Positions 42,863-52,913 of a stretch of DNA of 64,000 bases are shown piece by piece; the first letter of the stretch is position 1; each line of letters starts with the position of its first letter. The stretch is from Nocardia fluminea (lineage in GTDB: Bacteria > Actinomycetota > Actinomycetes > Mycobacteriales > Mycobacteriaceae). Made by a program: the position numbers and the translations under genes. The stretch covers positions 1,736,001 through 1,800,000 of the forward strand of contig NZ_PJMW01000002.1 in NCBI RefSeq assembly GCF_002846365.1, given 5' to 3'. A model generated the notes under the pieces. It saw only the letters and a program-made list of their open reading frames with translations, was not told the DNA's origin and did no database searches.

Positions 42863-43480
42863 TCAGTCGAACCTGACGAGCGCCAGGGCCGCGCCGGTGA
42901 GCAGGTCGACCAGCTCGTCGACGGGCGGTCGCGACTCGCGCAGCAACCACTCGTGCGCCACGCCGGTGACCGCGCCCGTGATCAGCGCGGTGGTCAGTTC
43001 GGCGTCACCGCGCAGCCGCACTCCCACCTGCGCCAGCGCCCCCTCGATCAACGCCGACCAGGCGTGCCTGCGCGTCCGGCGGTGGGTCTCCATCCGATCG
43101 CTCACCCCGACCACCTCGATCAGCGCCACCTGGGCGCGATACGGGTCGGAGCCGAGCGACTCCAGATAGGCGCCGAAGCCGGCACGCAGCGCGAGCTGCG
43201 GATCGGTCGAGCCGAGCGCGATCAGCGCGGTGCCGACCGCGGCCGCCGCGTCGTCCTGGATCCGGTCGTAGGCCGCTACCAGCACGTCTTCGCGGGTCTC
43301 GAACTCCTCGTAGAACTGCCGCTTGGACAGCCCGGCCGCCGCGCACACCTCGGCGAGCGAGCACGTCGCGTACCCGCGTTCCGCGAAGATTCGCGTCGCT
43401 GCTTCCAGGAATCGCAGTCGGCGTTCGGCTTTACGCGCGACGACCGTACGACCCCCATACCGCCTGTCCGCTGTAGTCAC
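42863..43480 (-). CDS. TetR-family transcriptional regulator
   Basis: Repressor-type regulator of 205 residues. The HTH is at about residues 28-55 (SLAEVCAAAGLSKRQFYEEFETREDV), preceded by the helix RFLEAATRIFAERGYA. The C-terminal ligand domain is typical in length. I choose GTG 43480 (VTTADRRYGG), with GGAG just upstream, over ATG 43534, because the shorter form leaves a perfect inverted repeat (43499-43526) in the promoter region shared with the divergent gene. The ligand is unknown. It probably controls itself and the divergent envelope operon. Confidence 0.88.
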   Translation of the reverse strand: MTTADRRYGGRTVVARKAERRLRFLEAATRIFAERGYATCSLAEVCAAAGLSKRQFYEEFETREDVLVAAYDRIQDDAAAAVGTALIALGSTDPQLALRAGFGAYLESLGSDPYRAQVALIEVVGVSDRMETHRRTRRHAWSALIEGALAQVGVRLRGDAELTTALITGAVTGVAHEWLLRESRPPVDELVDLLTGAALALVRFD

Positions 43481-43498
43481 CTCTCCAAAGTATCTGAA

Positions 43499-43526
43499 AC
43501 CCGGAATAACACTGACCTTTCCGGGT
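43499..43526. promoter_or_regulatory. Candidate TetR operator
   Basis: Perfect 8-bp inverted repeat ACCCGGAA-N12-TTCCGGGT (28 bp) midway between the tetR start (43480) and the divergent secreted-protein start (43564). Position and size fit autoregulation and control of the divergent operon. Confidence 0.6.
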
Positions 43527-43563
43527 CGCTTCATCTATCCACCGAACAAAGGACGGCCGACCA

Positions 43564-44343
43564 GTGCTGAGCACCCGAGCATCGCGGACCGCATTGTCCG
43601 CCCTCGTACTAGCGGCGGGTGCGGCACTCGTGGCACCCACGCCCACGATGGCTGCCCCGCAGTCCGCCGCGACACAGCCGAGTGTCCCCGCCATCGCCGA
43701 GAACGTCCCTTCCGGGACGCTCGCCGCGCTGGCTCCGACGATCGTAAGCGCCATTTCCGCCCCGGGCCCCATCGCCGACGGCGGACAGGCCGCGATCCTG
43801 GCTCAGGCGCGCGTGCTGCTGGCCACGCCCGGCATCCCGGCACAGGTCAAGGCCACCCTCGAAAAGGTCATCACCTTCCTCGACGGCAGTGGCGGCGGCG
43901 GTCCCGAACTGCCGCCCTCGGACGGCCCGCGCATCGCCCAGTTCCTCTACCCCACCATCGGCAAGGGCTGCATCGGCCCGACGTCGGATTCTGTCGGCAC
44001 CGCGCTGGCCGTCCCCGGCCCGGCCGAGTTGCCGCCGCCCGGACCGGCCGCGGGCCAGACCGGCTTCGTCTTCACCGCGCTCGGCACGAAAACCGCTACC
44101 GTCGTGCAGAATCCGCCGATGACGGTGCAGTGGGTCAACCTCGACAACCGTCGCACCGGTACCCAGCCGCTCACCACCGACGCGGGCATCAACCCCGACG
44201 GCCCGGCCACCCTCACCGCAATCGCCGACACCGGTCCCGGCCGGGTCGCCGCGGTGATCACCGGTTCGCTCACCACGGCCACCGCCGACGGTGACCGCAC
44301 CTGCTCGTTCGCCCCGACCCTCGGTTTCTTCTCCGTCGGCTGA
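43564..44343 (+). CDS. Secreted protein of unknown function
   Basis: 259 residues from GTG 43564. A signal peptide (about 1-30, ending TMAAP) is followed by an Ala/Pro-rich region and a C-terminal domain at about 110-259 with two cysteines (KGCIGPT, RTCSFAP) and a predicted all-beta pattern (GFVFTALGTKTATVV, MTVQWVNLDNRRTG, GRVAAVITGSL). I do not recognise a named family. It is the first gene of a three-gene operon with a DUF2613-like peptide and a DUF3068 protein, which suggests a role in the mycolate cell envelope. Confidence 0.75.
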   Translation: MLSTRASRTALSALVLAAGAALVAPTPTMAAPQSAATQPSVPAIAENVPSGTLAALAPTIVSAISAPGPIADGGQAAILAQARVLLATPGIPAQVKATLEKVITFLDGSGGGGPELPPSDGPRIAQFLYPTIGKGCIGPTSDSVGTALAVPGPAELPPPGPAAGQTGFVFTALGTKTATVVQNPPMTVQWVNLDNRRTGTQPLTTDAGINPDGPATLTAIADTGPGRVAAVITGSLTTATADGDRTCSFAPTLGFFSVG

Positions 44344-44373
44344 GTCTCGCACCACGCAATTGGAGTTCGATCT

Positions 44374-44544
44374 ATGAAGTTTGTCGTCCCCGGCCTGGTC
44401 AGCGGCCTGGCCGGCGCGGTCATCGGGGTGATTGCCGTTCTCGGCATCACCGCGGGCGCGCAACAGAATTCGATCCCGGCGCCCGAGGAGACCGGTGACC
44501 CGGGCTCGTCGCTGCTCGGCAACGTGCAGTACGGCTCGCGATGA
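44374..44544 (+). CDS. DUF2613-like small membrane protein (56 aa)
   Basis: Short gene of 56 codons plus stop, beginning MKFVVPGLVSGLAGAVIG. One hydrophobic helix (about 5-28, Gly/Val/Ile-rich) is followed by a polar tail ending NVQYGSR. The TGA overlaps the ATG of the DUF3068 gene (ATGA), so translation is coupled, which strongly supports that it is real. TGGAG lies upstream at 44361-44365. The length and helix-plus-tail layout match the DUF2613 group of actinobacterial small membrane proteins. Confidence 0.85.
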   Translation: MKFVVPGLVSGLAGAVIGVIAVLGITAGAQQNSIPAPEETGDPGSSLLGNVQYGSR

Positions 44545-45614
44545 GCAACGTACGCAGGCTCATCGCCTGCATCCTCGTCGGTCTCGGCGCGCTGCTGCTC
44601 GCGGCCGCCGTCATGATTCCCACCTACACGGTCGGCAAGGTCGCCAAGACCCCGCTCGACCTGCGCATCACCACGGTCGCCAAGAGCGTGCCCGGCGAGG
44701 AAAGCCTCGTGCTGGACGCGAAGTCGCTCACCGCGACCGAGGGCGCTGCCGTCGTGAACACCAACGTGCCGCTGGTCTCGCAGCGCTTCCTGACGGTCGA
44801 GGAGCCCTCGGGCGCCGACGAGATGACCGTCCAGGCCGGCCAGACTCTGCGTCGCGACGACCGGGACCCCAAGGACGGCCTGCTCACCGCGTCGGTCGAC
44901 CGCGTCACCCTCGACCGCGTCACCGGCGCGCCGATCGACGCCTCGCCCAACGGTTCGATCGCCGTCGCCGCCGACCCCAAGTCGGGCGCCTCGATCCCCA
45001 CCGAGTCGCAGCGCCGCGGCCTGCAGTACCGCTTCCCGATCGGCACCGAGAAGAAGTCGTACCCGTACTTCGACCTCAATGCCCGCGCCACCTACGACAT
45101 CGATTTCATCGAGGAGTCGGAGATCAAGGGCGTGCCGGTCTACCACTTCCGGCAGACCATCCCGGTGACGAACATGTGGGACGTCGTCAAGCACCCGTCG
45201 CACCAGCTCGCTCTGCCCGCCGCCAAGTGGGGCCTCGAGGGCACCGAGCCGGTTACCATGACCCGCTTCTACACCAACACCCGCGACGTGTGGGTGGAGC
45301 CGAGGACCGGCGCGGTCCTCAAGGGTGGCGAGAGCCTGCACATGTACTACGGCCGTAGCGCCGAGCAGGTGGATGTCAACATCCTGAAGTCGCACCTGGT
45401 CTTCGACGAAGAGACCATCGACGCCCAGATGGCCGTCACCCAGGAAAGCCTGGACAAGCTCGACCTGTTCGGCAAGACCCTGCCGATCATCCTGGGCATC
45501 CTCGGCGCGATCTTCCTCATCGGCGGCGCGATCCTCGGTTTCCTGAGCGCAGGCTCCACCTCGGGCCGTTCGTTCGATCCCCCGACCGAGCGGATCCGTT
45601 CCTCCAACCTCTGA
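44541..45614 (+). CDS. DUF3068 (PorA-family) membrane protein
   Basis: 357-residue protein with an N-terminal helix (about 8-28), a large extracytoplasmic domain (about 35-315) and a C-terminal helix (about 318-340), the DUF3068 layout found across mycolate-containing actinobacteria. Conserved-looking spots include the repeated beta segments LQYRFPIGTEKKSYPYFDLNAR and TYDIDFIEES, and a MTRFYTNTRDVWVEPRTG block. Automatic annotation often calls the family PorA-like porin, but a two-helix anchored domain is not an obvious porin, so I treat the name as a label. It is the last gene of the operon, ended by a strong terminator. Confidence 0.88.
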   Translation: MSNVRRLIACILVGLGALLLAAAVMIPTYTVGKVAKTPLDLRITTVAKSVPGEESLVLDAKSLTATEGAAVVNTNVPLVSQRFLTVEEPSGADEMTVQAGQTLRRDDRDPKDGLLTASVDRVTLDRVTGAPIDASPNGSIAVAADPKSGASIPTESQRRGLQYRFPIGTEKKSYPYFDLNARATYDIDFIEESEIKGVPVYHFRQTIPVTNMWDVVKHPSHQLALPAAKWGLEGTEPVTMTRFYTNTRDVWVEPRTGAVLKGGESLHMYYGRSAEQVDVNILKSHLVFDEETIDAQMAVTQESLDKLDLFGKTLPIILGILGAIFLIGGAILGFLSAGSTSGRSFDPPTERIRSSNL

Positions 45615-45630
45615 ACCACCTGTCCACAAC

Positions 45631-45668
45631 TCGGCCTCCCCCGGCCCTCAACCCGGGGGAGGCCGAGC
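45631..45668. terminator. Bidirectional terminator after the DUF3068 gene
   Basis: Perfect 15-bp stem (CTCGGCCTCCCCCGG / CCGGGGGAGGCCGAG) with an 8-nt loop between convergent genes, 16 nt after the DUF3068 stop. Confidence 0.85.
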
Positions 45669-45709
45669 TGTTTCCGGGTCGAGCTGACGAGGTTGTGCGG
45701 CAACCCGAT

Positions 45710-46852
45710 TCACGCTCGCGGCAACGGCCTGACCCGGGCGGATTCGCGGGTCAAATGGTCTCGCTCCGGCATGGTGGTGGCCGCGTGAGCTGCCTCGGCG
45801 TACAGGGTGGCGGCCTGCTCGAGCTCGCCCGCGCGTTCGAGCAGGTAGGCGCGAACGGCGGTGTGGCGCGGCAGGTCCGGATCCAGTCCGGTCAGTGCGG
45901 CGAGTCCGGCCCTCGGTCCGTCGGCCTCCCCCACCGCGACGGCGCGGTTCAGCCGTACGACCGGGCTTTCGGTGAGAGCGAGCAGTTCGTCGTACCACTC
46001 CACGATCTGTATCCAGTCCGTGTCGGCGGTGCTCGGGGCGTCGGCGTGGAGGGCGGCGATCGCGGCTTGCGCCTGGTATTCGCCGAGTCGGTCCCGAGCC
46101 AAGGCGGCTTGCAGGATCGCCACGCCCTCGGCGACAAGACTTGTGTCCCACCGGGATCGGTCCTGCTCCGCGAGCGGAATCAAGCGCCCGCCCTCGGTGC
46201 GCGAGGCGCGGCGGGCGTGATGCAGCAGCATCAGTGCGAGCAGCCCGGAAACCTCGGGTTCGTCGGTCGCGGCGGCGAGCTGGCGGGTGAGGCGGATGGC
46301 CTCGGCGGCCAGGTCGACGTCACCGCTGTAACCCTCGTTGAAGACGAGGTAGAGCACCCGCAGTACCGTCGCCGGGTCGCTGGGGCGGTCCAGCTGCGCG
46401 CCGGCGATCCGCTTCTTCGCCCGGCTGATCCGTTGCGCCATAGTCGATTCCGGCACCAGGTACGCCGTCGCGATCTGCTTGGTCGTCAGGCCGCCGACCG
46501 CGCGCAGCGTCAGTGCGACGGCCGAGGCGGGCGACAGCGAAGGGTGCGCGCACAGGAAATACAGCCACAGTGTGTCGTCCGTGGCGGGCACGGGTCCGGC
46601 TTCGGGCTCGGCATCGACGGCGAATTCACGGCCGCGCCTGGATGTTTCGGCCCGCGTGGCATCGATGAACTTTCGCCAGGCGACGGCGACGAGCCAGCCT
46701 TTCGCGTCGCGGGGTGGATCGCCGGGCCAGGTTTCCAGCGCCCGGATCAGCGCCTCCTGCACCGCGTCCTCGGCCGCGGCGAACTCGGCCCCGCGGCGGA
46801 CGAGTATCCCGATCACCGCGGGGACGAGTTCGCGCACCAGCGCTTCGTTCAT
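45710..46852 (-). CDS. ECF42-type RNA polymerase sigma factor with C-terminal TPR-like domain
   Basis: Extracytoplasmic-function sigma factor of 380 residues from ATG 46852, which overlaps the upstream DGPF gene by 4 bp. Sigma region 2 (about 5-70, AAEDAVQEALIRALETWP) and region 4 (about 110-165, GLTTKQIATAYLVPESTMAQRISRAKKRI) are followed by a long helical C-terminal domain of about 200 residues with SPVVRLNRAVAVGEADGP and LLERAGELEQAATLYAEAA. That extension, plus the DGPF neighbour, is the hallmark of group ECF42, which lacks a classical anti-sigma factor and is thought to be controlled by its own C-terminus. Confidence 0.9.
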   Translation of the reverse strand: MNEALVRELVPAVIGILVRRGAEFAAAEDAVQEALIRALETWPGDPPRDAKGWLVAVAWRKFIDATRAETSRRGREFAVDAEPEAGPVPATDDTLWLYFLCAHPSLSPASAVALTLRAVGGLTTKQIATAYLVPESTMAQRISRAKKRIAGAQLDRPSDPATVLRVLYLVFNEGYSGDVDLAAEAIRLTRQLAAATDEPEVSGLLALMLLHHARRASRTEGGRLIPLAEQDRSRWDTSLVAEGVAILQAALARDRLGEYQAQAAIAALHADAPSTADTDWIQIVEWYDELLALTESPVVRLNRAVAVGEADGPRAGLAALTGLDPDLPRHTAVRAYLLERAGELEQAATLYAEAAHAATTMPERDHLTRESARVRPLPRA

Positions 46853-47256
46853 TCGGTCACCGTGGGCAGTTCCGCGTAGAACGGCCGCAGTTCGAGCCAT
46901 TCCTGTACCGGCACGCCGCCCGCCCCCGGCGCCGCCGACAGCTCCCCGGCCAGTTCGAGCGCCCGATCATAGGTGTCGACGTCGATGATCATCCAGCCGG
47001 CGATCAGGTCCTTGGTCTCCGCGAACGGCCCGTCGGTGACCGGCGGGCGCCCCTCCCCATCGGAGCGGACGAACGTGCCCTGCGTGGTCAGCGCCTGACT
47101 GTCGACGTACTCGCCGGTCGAACGCAGCCGTGCCGCGAAATCCTCCATGTACCGCACATGCGCGGTCACCTCCTCGGGCGTCCACTGATCCATCGGCACG
47201 TCGTTGACGGCCGCGGGAGCGCCACGATAGTGCTTGAGCAGCAGGTACTTGGCCAT
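46849..47256 (-). CDS. YCII-related (DGPF-domain) protein
   Basis: 135-residue YCII/DGPF-domain protein, predicted ferredoxin-like alpha-beta fold. ATG 47256 (MAKYLLLKHYRG) follows GAGGAGAAC. The naming motif appears as VTDGPFAETKDLIAGWMIIDVD, with His/Asp residues forming the supposed active site; the reaction is unknown. In ECF42 systems these genes are the direct targets of the neighbouring sigma factor. The gene overlaps the sigma-factor gene by 4 bp and is preceded by a matching promoter at 47298-47326. Confidence 0.9.
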   Translation of the reverse strand: MAKYLLLKHYRGAPAAVNDVPMDQWTPEEVTAHVRYMEDFAARLRSTGEYVDSQALTTQGTFVRSDGEGRPPVTDGPFAETKDLIAGWMIIDVDTYDRALELAGELSAAPGAGGVPVQEWLELRPFYAELPTVTE

Positions 47257-47297
47257 GATGTTCTCCTCGGTTCGTGTGCTCTGTGCGTTGTACCCCT

Positions 47298-47326
47298 GGG
47301 ACGAAGCCGCCCGCAGGTTCTCGACA
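47298..47326 (-). promoter_or_regulatory. ECF42-type promoter for the DGPF-sigma operon
   Basis: On the minus strand, TGTCGA (47321-47326) and CGTC (47300-47303) are separated by 17 nt, matching the motif I recall for ECF42 promoters (TGTCGA at -35, CG(A/T)C at -10). It lies about 44 bp upstream of the DGPF start, so the sigma factor would activate its own operon. Confidence 0.65.
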
Positions 47327-47408
47327 TCCACGACGAAAGAAATTCGGCCGACTATTTTCGCCGTGAGTGAACGACGCCACCTGTCGGAACAAATGCCCGG
47401 GGGTCCAT

Positions 47409-47429
47409 GTTGAGTCAGCAAAGCTCAAC
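47409..47429. promoter_or_regulatory. HAIR-like operator (HspR site) upstream of lon
   Basis: GTTGAGT-N7-GCTCAAC, compared with the HspR-associated inverted repeat CTTGAGT-N7-ACTCAAG: 11 of 14 fixed bases match with exact 7-bp spacing. It ends 15 bp before the lon ATG and abuts the ribosome site, so bound HspR would block transcription start or elongation. lon is a known HspR target in Streptomyces. Confidence 0.65.
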
Positions 47430-47444
47430 TTTGGAAGGGTCGAC

Positions 47445-49943
<2,499 letters not shown>

Positions 49944-49950
49944 TCCCAGC

Positions 49951-49986
49951 CGGACGGGCCGTGCACAGCTGTGCACGGCCCGTCCG
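49951..49986. terminator. Bidirectional terminator between lon and thioesterase
   Basis: A perfect 36-bp palindrome, arms of 18 bp (CGGACGGGCCGTGCACAG and its complement) with no spacer, 7 nt after the lon stop and 10 nt after the stop of the convergent thioesterase gene. Confidence 0.85.
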
Positions 49987-49996
49987 TGTGTCCGGG

Positions 49997-50578
49997 CTAG
50001 TGGCTGACGGCCGGTGGCAGGACCGGTCCGTCGATGGTGACTACCGCCAGTTGGTCGGTGTCGTAGTTGTCCTGATCGTCGTCGTCGAAGTCGTCGTCGA
50101 GGTCGTCGGCGTCGAACTCATCCGCGTCCTCCTCGGTGGCCGGGGCCAGGTCTTTCTCGACCCGGCGGGTGGTGCCCTGGGCGACCGCGCAGAGCACGGG
50201 TTCCTCGCCCTCGGTCTCGGCGTAGACGTCGCAGTGGGTGACCGCCTGGCGCCGGGTGGCGCCGAGGACGGTGGCGTGGACGCGGAGGCGCTCGCCCTGG
50301 GCGGGGCGCAGGTAGGTGATGGTGAAACCGCCGGTGAGGACGTTGGGGCCCAGGACGGTGCCCGCGGCGAAGGTGAGGGCGTTGTCGGCGGCGTAGGCGA
50401 GGACTCCGCCGTGCACGAAGCCGAACTGCTGGCCGTGTTCGGGCTGGATGTCGATGACGAGCGTGGCCGCGCCATCACCGAATTCGGTGAGCTCGGTGCC
50501 GACCAGACGGGCGAACGGCTGCGCGGCGAGTACCTGGCGCGCCAGGTCGAGGTCGAGGGTGGTGGCTTCGGTCGGCAT
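49997..50578 (-). CDS. PaaI-family hotdog thioesterase with acidic C-terminal tail
   Basis: Acyl-CoA thioesterase-like hotdog protein of 193 residues. The core (about 20-140) shows the family segments FGFVHGGVLAYAADNALTFAAG, with the HGG motif and catalytic Asp, and GGFTITYLRPAQGERL. After residue 145 comes a 30-residue, almost wholly acidic stretch (EEDADEFDADDLDDDFDDDDQ), then a Pro/Val tail. The tail is not part of the fold and could mediate protein contact. It is divergent from dinB2; substrate unknown. Confidence 0.88.
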   Translation of the reverse strand: MPTEATTLDLDLARQVLAAQPFARLVGTELTEFGDGAATLVIDIQPEHGQQFGFVHGGVLAYAADNALTFAAGTVLGPNVLTGGFTITYLRPAQGERLRVHATVLGATRRQAVTHCDVYAETEGEEPVLCAVAQGTTRRVEKDLAPATEEDADEFDADDLDDDFDDDDQDNYDTDQLAVVTIDGPVLPPAVSH

Positions 50579-50664
50579 CGGGTGTTCCGTTCTTCGAGCT
50601 CAGTCGTGATCGGTTGGCGCGCTACGGATATTGCCACGCCCGGTTACGCCGGATTCCCGGTGCC

Positions 50665-51750
50665 ATGGGGTATGACGGAACAGTGCCCCGGTGGCTACTG
50701 CATGTCGATCTCGACCAATTCCAGGCGGCGGTGGAATTCCGGCGTCGCCCTGAGCTGCGCGGTCGACCGGTCATCGTCGGCGGCGAGGGTGACCCCGCGC
50801 AGCCCCGCAAAGTTGTGACCTGCGCTTCTTATCCCGCGAGGGCCTATGGGGTGCGGGCGGGGATGGCGTTGAGAATGGCGCAGCGCAAGTGTCCGGAGGG
50901 TGTTTTCCTGCCGGTCGACATGGCCGCCTACGAGGCGGCCTCCGAGGAGATCATGGCCACGCTGGGCCGGGTGGCCGGCGCGGTCGAGGTGTGGGGGATG
51001 GACGAGGCCTTCGTGGCCACCGACGGCGATCCGTGGCAGCTGGCCGCCGAGATCCGTTCCGCCATCATCGAACTCGGCCTCACGTGTGCGGTCGGCATCG
51101 GCGACAACAAGCTCACCGCGAAGCTCGCCACCGGTTTCGCGAAGTCGACCGGCAAGACCTCCGCCGAACCCGAGCACGACCCCGGCGCCGCCACCGGCAT
51201 CTTCGAACTCACCGCCGCCAACTGGACCGACCTGATGGGCCATCGCCCCACCGACGCGCTCTGGGGCGTCGGCGCCCGCATCGCCACCCGCCTGGCCGAC
51301 CTCGGCATCACCACGGTCGCCGACCTCATGTCCGCCGACCGCGCCCGCCTGGCCGCCGCATTCGGCCCGAGCACCGGCCCCTACCTGTGGGTCCTCGGTC
51401 ACGGCAAAGGCGACACCGAACTCTCGACCGCCCCGAGAATCCCCGTGGGCCGTAGCAAATCCGAGACCTTCCCCCGTGACCTCACCGACCCCGGCGAAAT
51501 CCGCCGCGAGGTCGCCCGCATCGCCACCGAGGTCGCCGAGGAAATGCGCGAACACCACCGCATCAGCACCCGCGTCTCGGTCACCGTGCGCACGAAAACC
51601 TTCTACACCCGCAGCAAACAGCAAAAACTCCCCACCCCCACCGACGACATCACCACCATCACCGACACCGCCCTGGCGATCATCGACCGCTTCGATCTCG
51701 ACCGCCCGATCCGCCTCCTCGGCGTCCGCCTCGAACTCCTCCCGCCCTGA
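50665..51750 (+). CDS. dinB2: Y-family DNA polymerase IV, DinB2 type
   Basis: Translesion DNA polymerase of 361 residues (ATG 50665) or 355 (GTG 50683). It matches the mycobacterial DinB2 paralogue throughout: HVDLDQF, VIVGG, PRKVVTCASYPARAYGVRAGM, VEVWGMDEAF with the catalytic acidic pair, GVGARIATRLADLGI helix-hairpin-helix and a C-terminus ending PIRLLGVRLEL. It has no beta-clamp-binding peptide at the end. The steric-gate residue that excludes ribonucleotides, Phe/Tyr in most DinB and Leu in mycobacterial DinB2, is Gln here (residue 14 from the GTG, 20 from the ATG). Confidence 0.92.
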   Translation: MGYDGTVPRWLLHVDLDQFQAAVEFRRRPELRGRPVIVGGEGDPAQPRKVVTCASYPARAYGVRAGMALRMAQRKCPEGVFLPVDMAAYEAASEEIMATLGRVAGAVEVWGMDEAFVATDGDPWQLAAEIRSAIIELGLTCAVGIGDNKLTAKLATGFAKSTGKTSAEPEHDPGAATGIFELTAANWTDLMGHRPTDALWGVGARIATRLADLGITTVADLMSADRARLAAAFGPSTGPYLWVLGHGKGDTELSTAPRIPVGRSKSETFPRDLTDPGEIRREVARIATEVAEEMREHHRISTRVSVTVRTKTFYTRSKQQKLPTPTDDITTITDTALAIIDRFDLDRPIRLLGVRLELLPP

Positions 51751-51829
51751 CCGGTCGGTCGCACTCGCTGGACGGTTGTCCGAGTGCGAGGCCCTGCACC
51801 TCGCGGCTCTGAACTCGTATGCTCGGCTG

Positions 51830-52825
51830 ATGGACTTCTCAGCGATGGTGGCCCGGGAATCGGACGGTGGGATCGTTCTCGCCCGTGAAACGGTGGGGGA
51901 CGACTTCCTCGGCACCGGCGAGGTGACGATCAAAGTTCATTACTCGAGCGCGAATTACAAAGACCTGCTGGCGATCACGCCGCGCGGCGGGGTGGTGCGC
52001 AACTACCCGATCGTCCCCGGCATCGACCTCACCGGCGAGGTGATCGCCTCGGAGGTCGACGACTTCGCCCCCGGCGACCAGGTCGTCGCGCACGGCTACG
52101 AGCTGGGTGTTTCCCGCAACGGCGGCTTCGCCGAGTACACCAAGGTGCCCGCCGAATGGGTGGTGAAGCTCGACGGGCTCGACACCCGCGACGCCGCCAC
52201 GATCGGCACCGCGGGCTTCACCGCCGCCATGAGCGTGCAGGCCCTGCTCGACCACGGCCTGACCCCCGACGACGGCGCCGTCCTGGTCACCGGTGCGACC
52301 GGCGGTGTCGGCACCGTGGCCATCGACATCCTCTCCGGCCTCGGCTTCGAGGTGATCGCCTCCACCGGCAAGACCGACGCGAACGATCTGCTCGCCGAAC
52401 TCGGTGCCAACGAGGTCATCGGCCGGCTCCCGCTGGACCCCGACGCCAAGCCGCGCCCGCTCAACAAGGCCAACTGGGCAGCCGCGGTCGACAGTGTCGG
52501 CGGCGCCTCGCTGGCGCACGTCCTCAGTGCCATCGGCTACGGCGGCGCGGTAGCCGCCAGCGGACTCACCGGCGGCGCCGAGCTGCCCACCACCGTGCTG
52601 CCGTTCATCCTGCGCGGCGTGAGCCTGCTCGGCATCGATTCTGTGCAGCTGCCGATCGAGAAGCGTCGTGCCCTGTGGGCCGCGCTGGGCAAACAGCTTC
52701 GCCCCCAGCATCTCTCGACGATCGAGACTTTCACCCCGATCACCGAGGTCGGCACCGTGCTGCAGTCGATCAAGGACGGCACGCACTCCGGCCGCACCGT
52801 CATCGGCGTGGCAGGCGAGTTCTGA
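51830..52825 (+). CDS. MDR-family NADPH oxidoreductase (YhdH/AcuI type)
   Basis: Zinc-independent medium-chain dehydrogenase/reductase of 331 residues, YhdH/YhfP (acrylyl-CoA reductase-like) group. ATG 51830 (MDFSAMVARE). The GroES-like domain contains VHYSSANYKDLLAITPRGGVVRNYPIVPGIDL, followed by the Rossmann motif VTGATGGVGTVAIDIL (about 151-166). No zinc-ligand cysteines are present. It likely reduces an activated double bond with NADPH; the natural substrate is unknown. It is 79 bp after dinB2 on the same strand. Confidence 0.9.
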   Translation: MDFSAMVARESDGGIVLARETVGDDFLGTGEVTIKVHYSSANYKDLLAITPRGGVVRNYPIVPGIDLTGEVIASEVDDFAPGDQVVAHGYELGVSRNGGFAEYTKVPAEWVVKLDGLDTRDAATIGTAGFTAAMSVQALLDHGLTPDDGAVLVTGATGGVGTVAIDILSGLGFEVIASTGKTDANDLLAELGANEVIGRLPLDPDAKPRPLNKANWAAAVDSVGGASLAHVLSAIGYGGAVAASGLTGGAELPTTVLPFILRGVSLLGIDSVQLPIEKRRALWAALGKQLRPQHLSTIETFTPITEVGTVLQSIKDGTHSGRTVIGVAGEF

Positions 52826-52863
52826 GCCCCGCCGAGCACCGAGAGGGCCGCCACCCGCAACGA

Positions 52864-52890
52864 CGTTACGGATAATGTAATACTGTAACG
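52864..52890. promoter_or_regulatory. AT-rich dyad upstream of the amidase remnant
   Basis: CGTTAC and GTAACG arms flank a 15-bp AT-rich centre containing TAATGTAATAC. The stretch looks like an intact operator/promoter although the gene after it is ruined, so it may be the relic of a lost TetR-controlled promoter or the junction of a deletion. Confidence 0.35.
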
Positions 52891-52913
52891 GTCATGATGT
52901 TGCGCCCGGACGG

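Noticed and set aside
43480..43534. Longer TetR start at ATG 43534
   Set aside because: It has no ribosome site and would place the inverted repeat at 43499-43526 inside the coding region; the GTG at 43480 fits better.
41018..43570. 850-codon plus-strand frame overlapping the kinase
   Set aside because: Alternative frame of the kinase gene that reads on through the intergenic region and antisense to tetR; Arg/Gly-rich with no domain.
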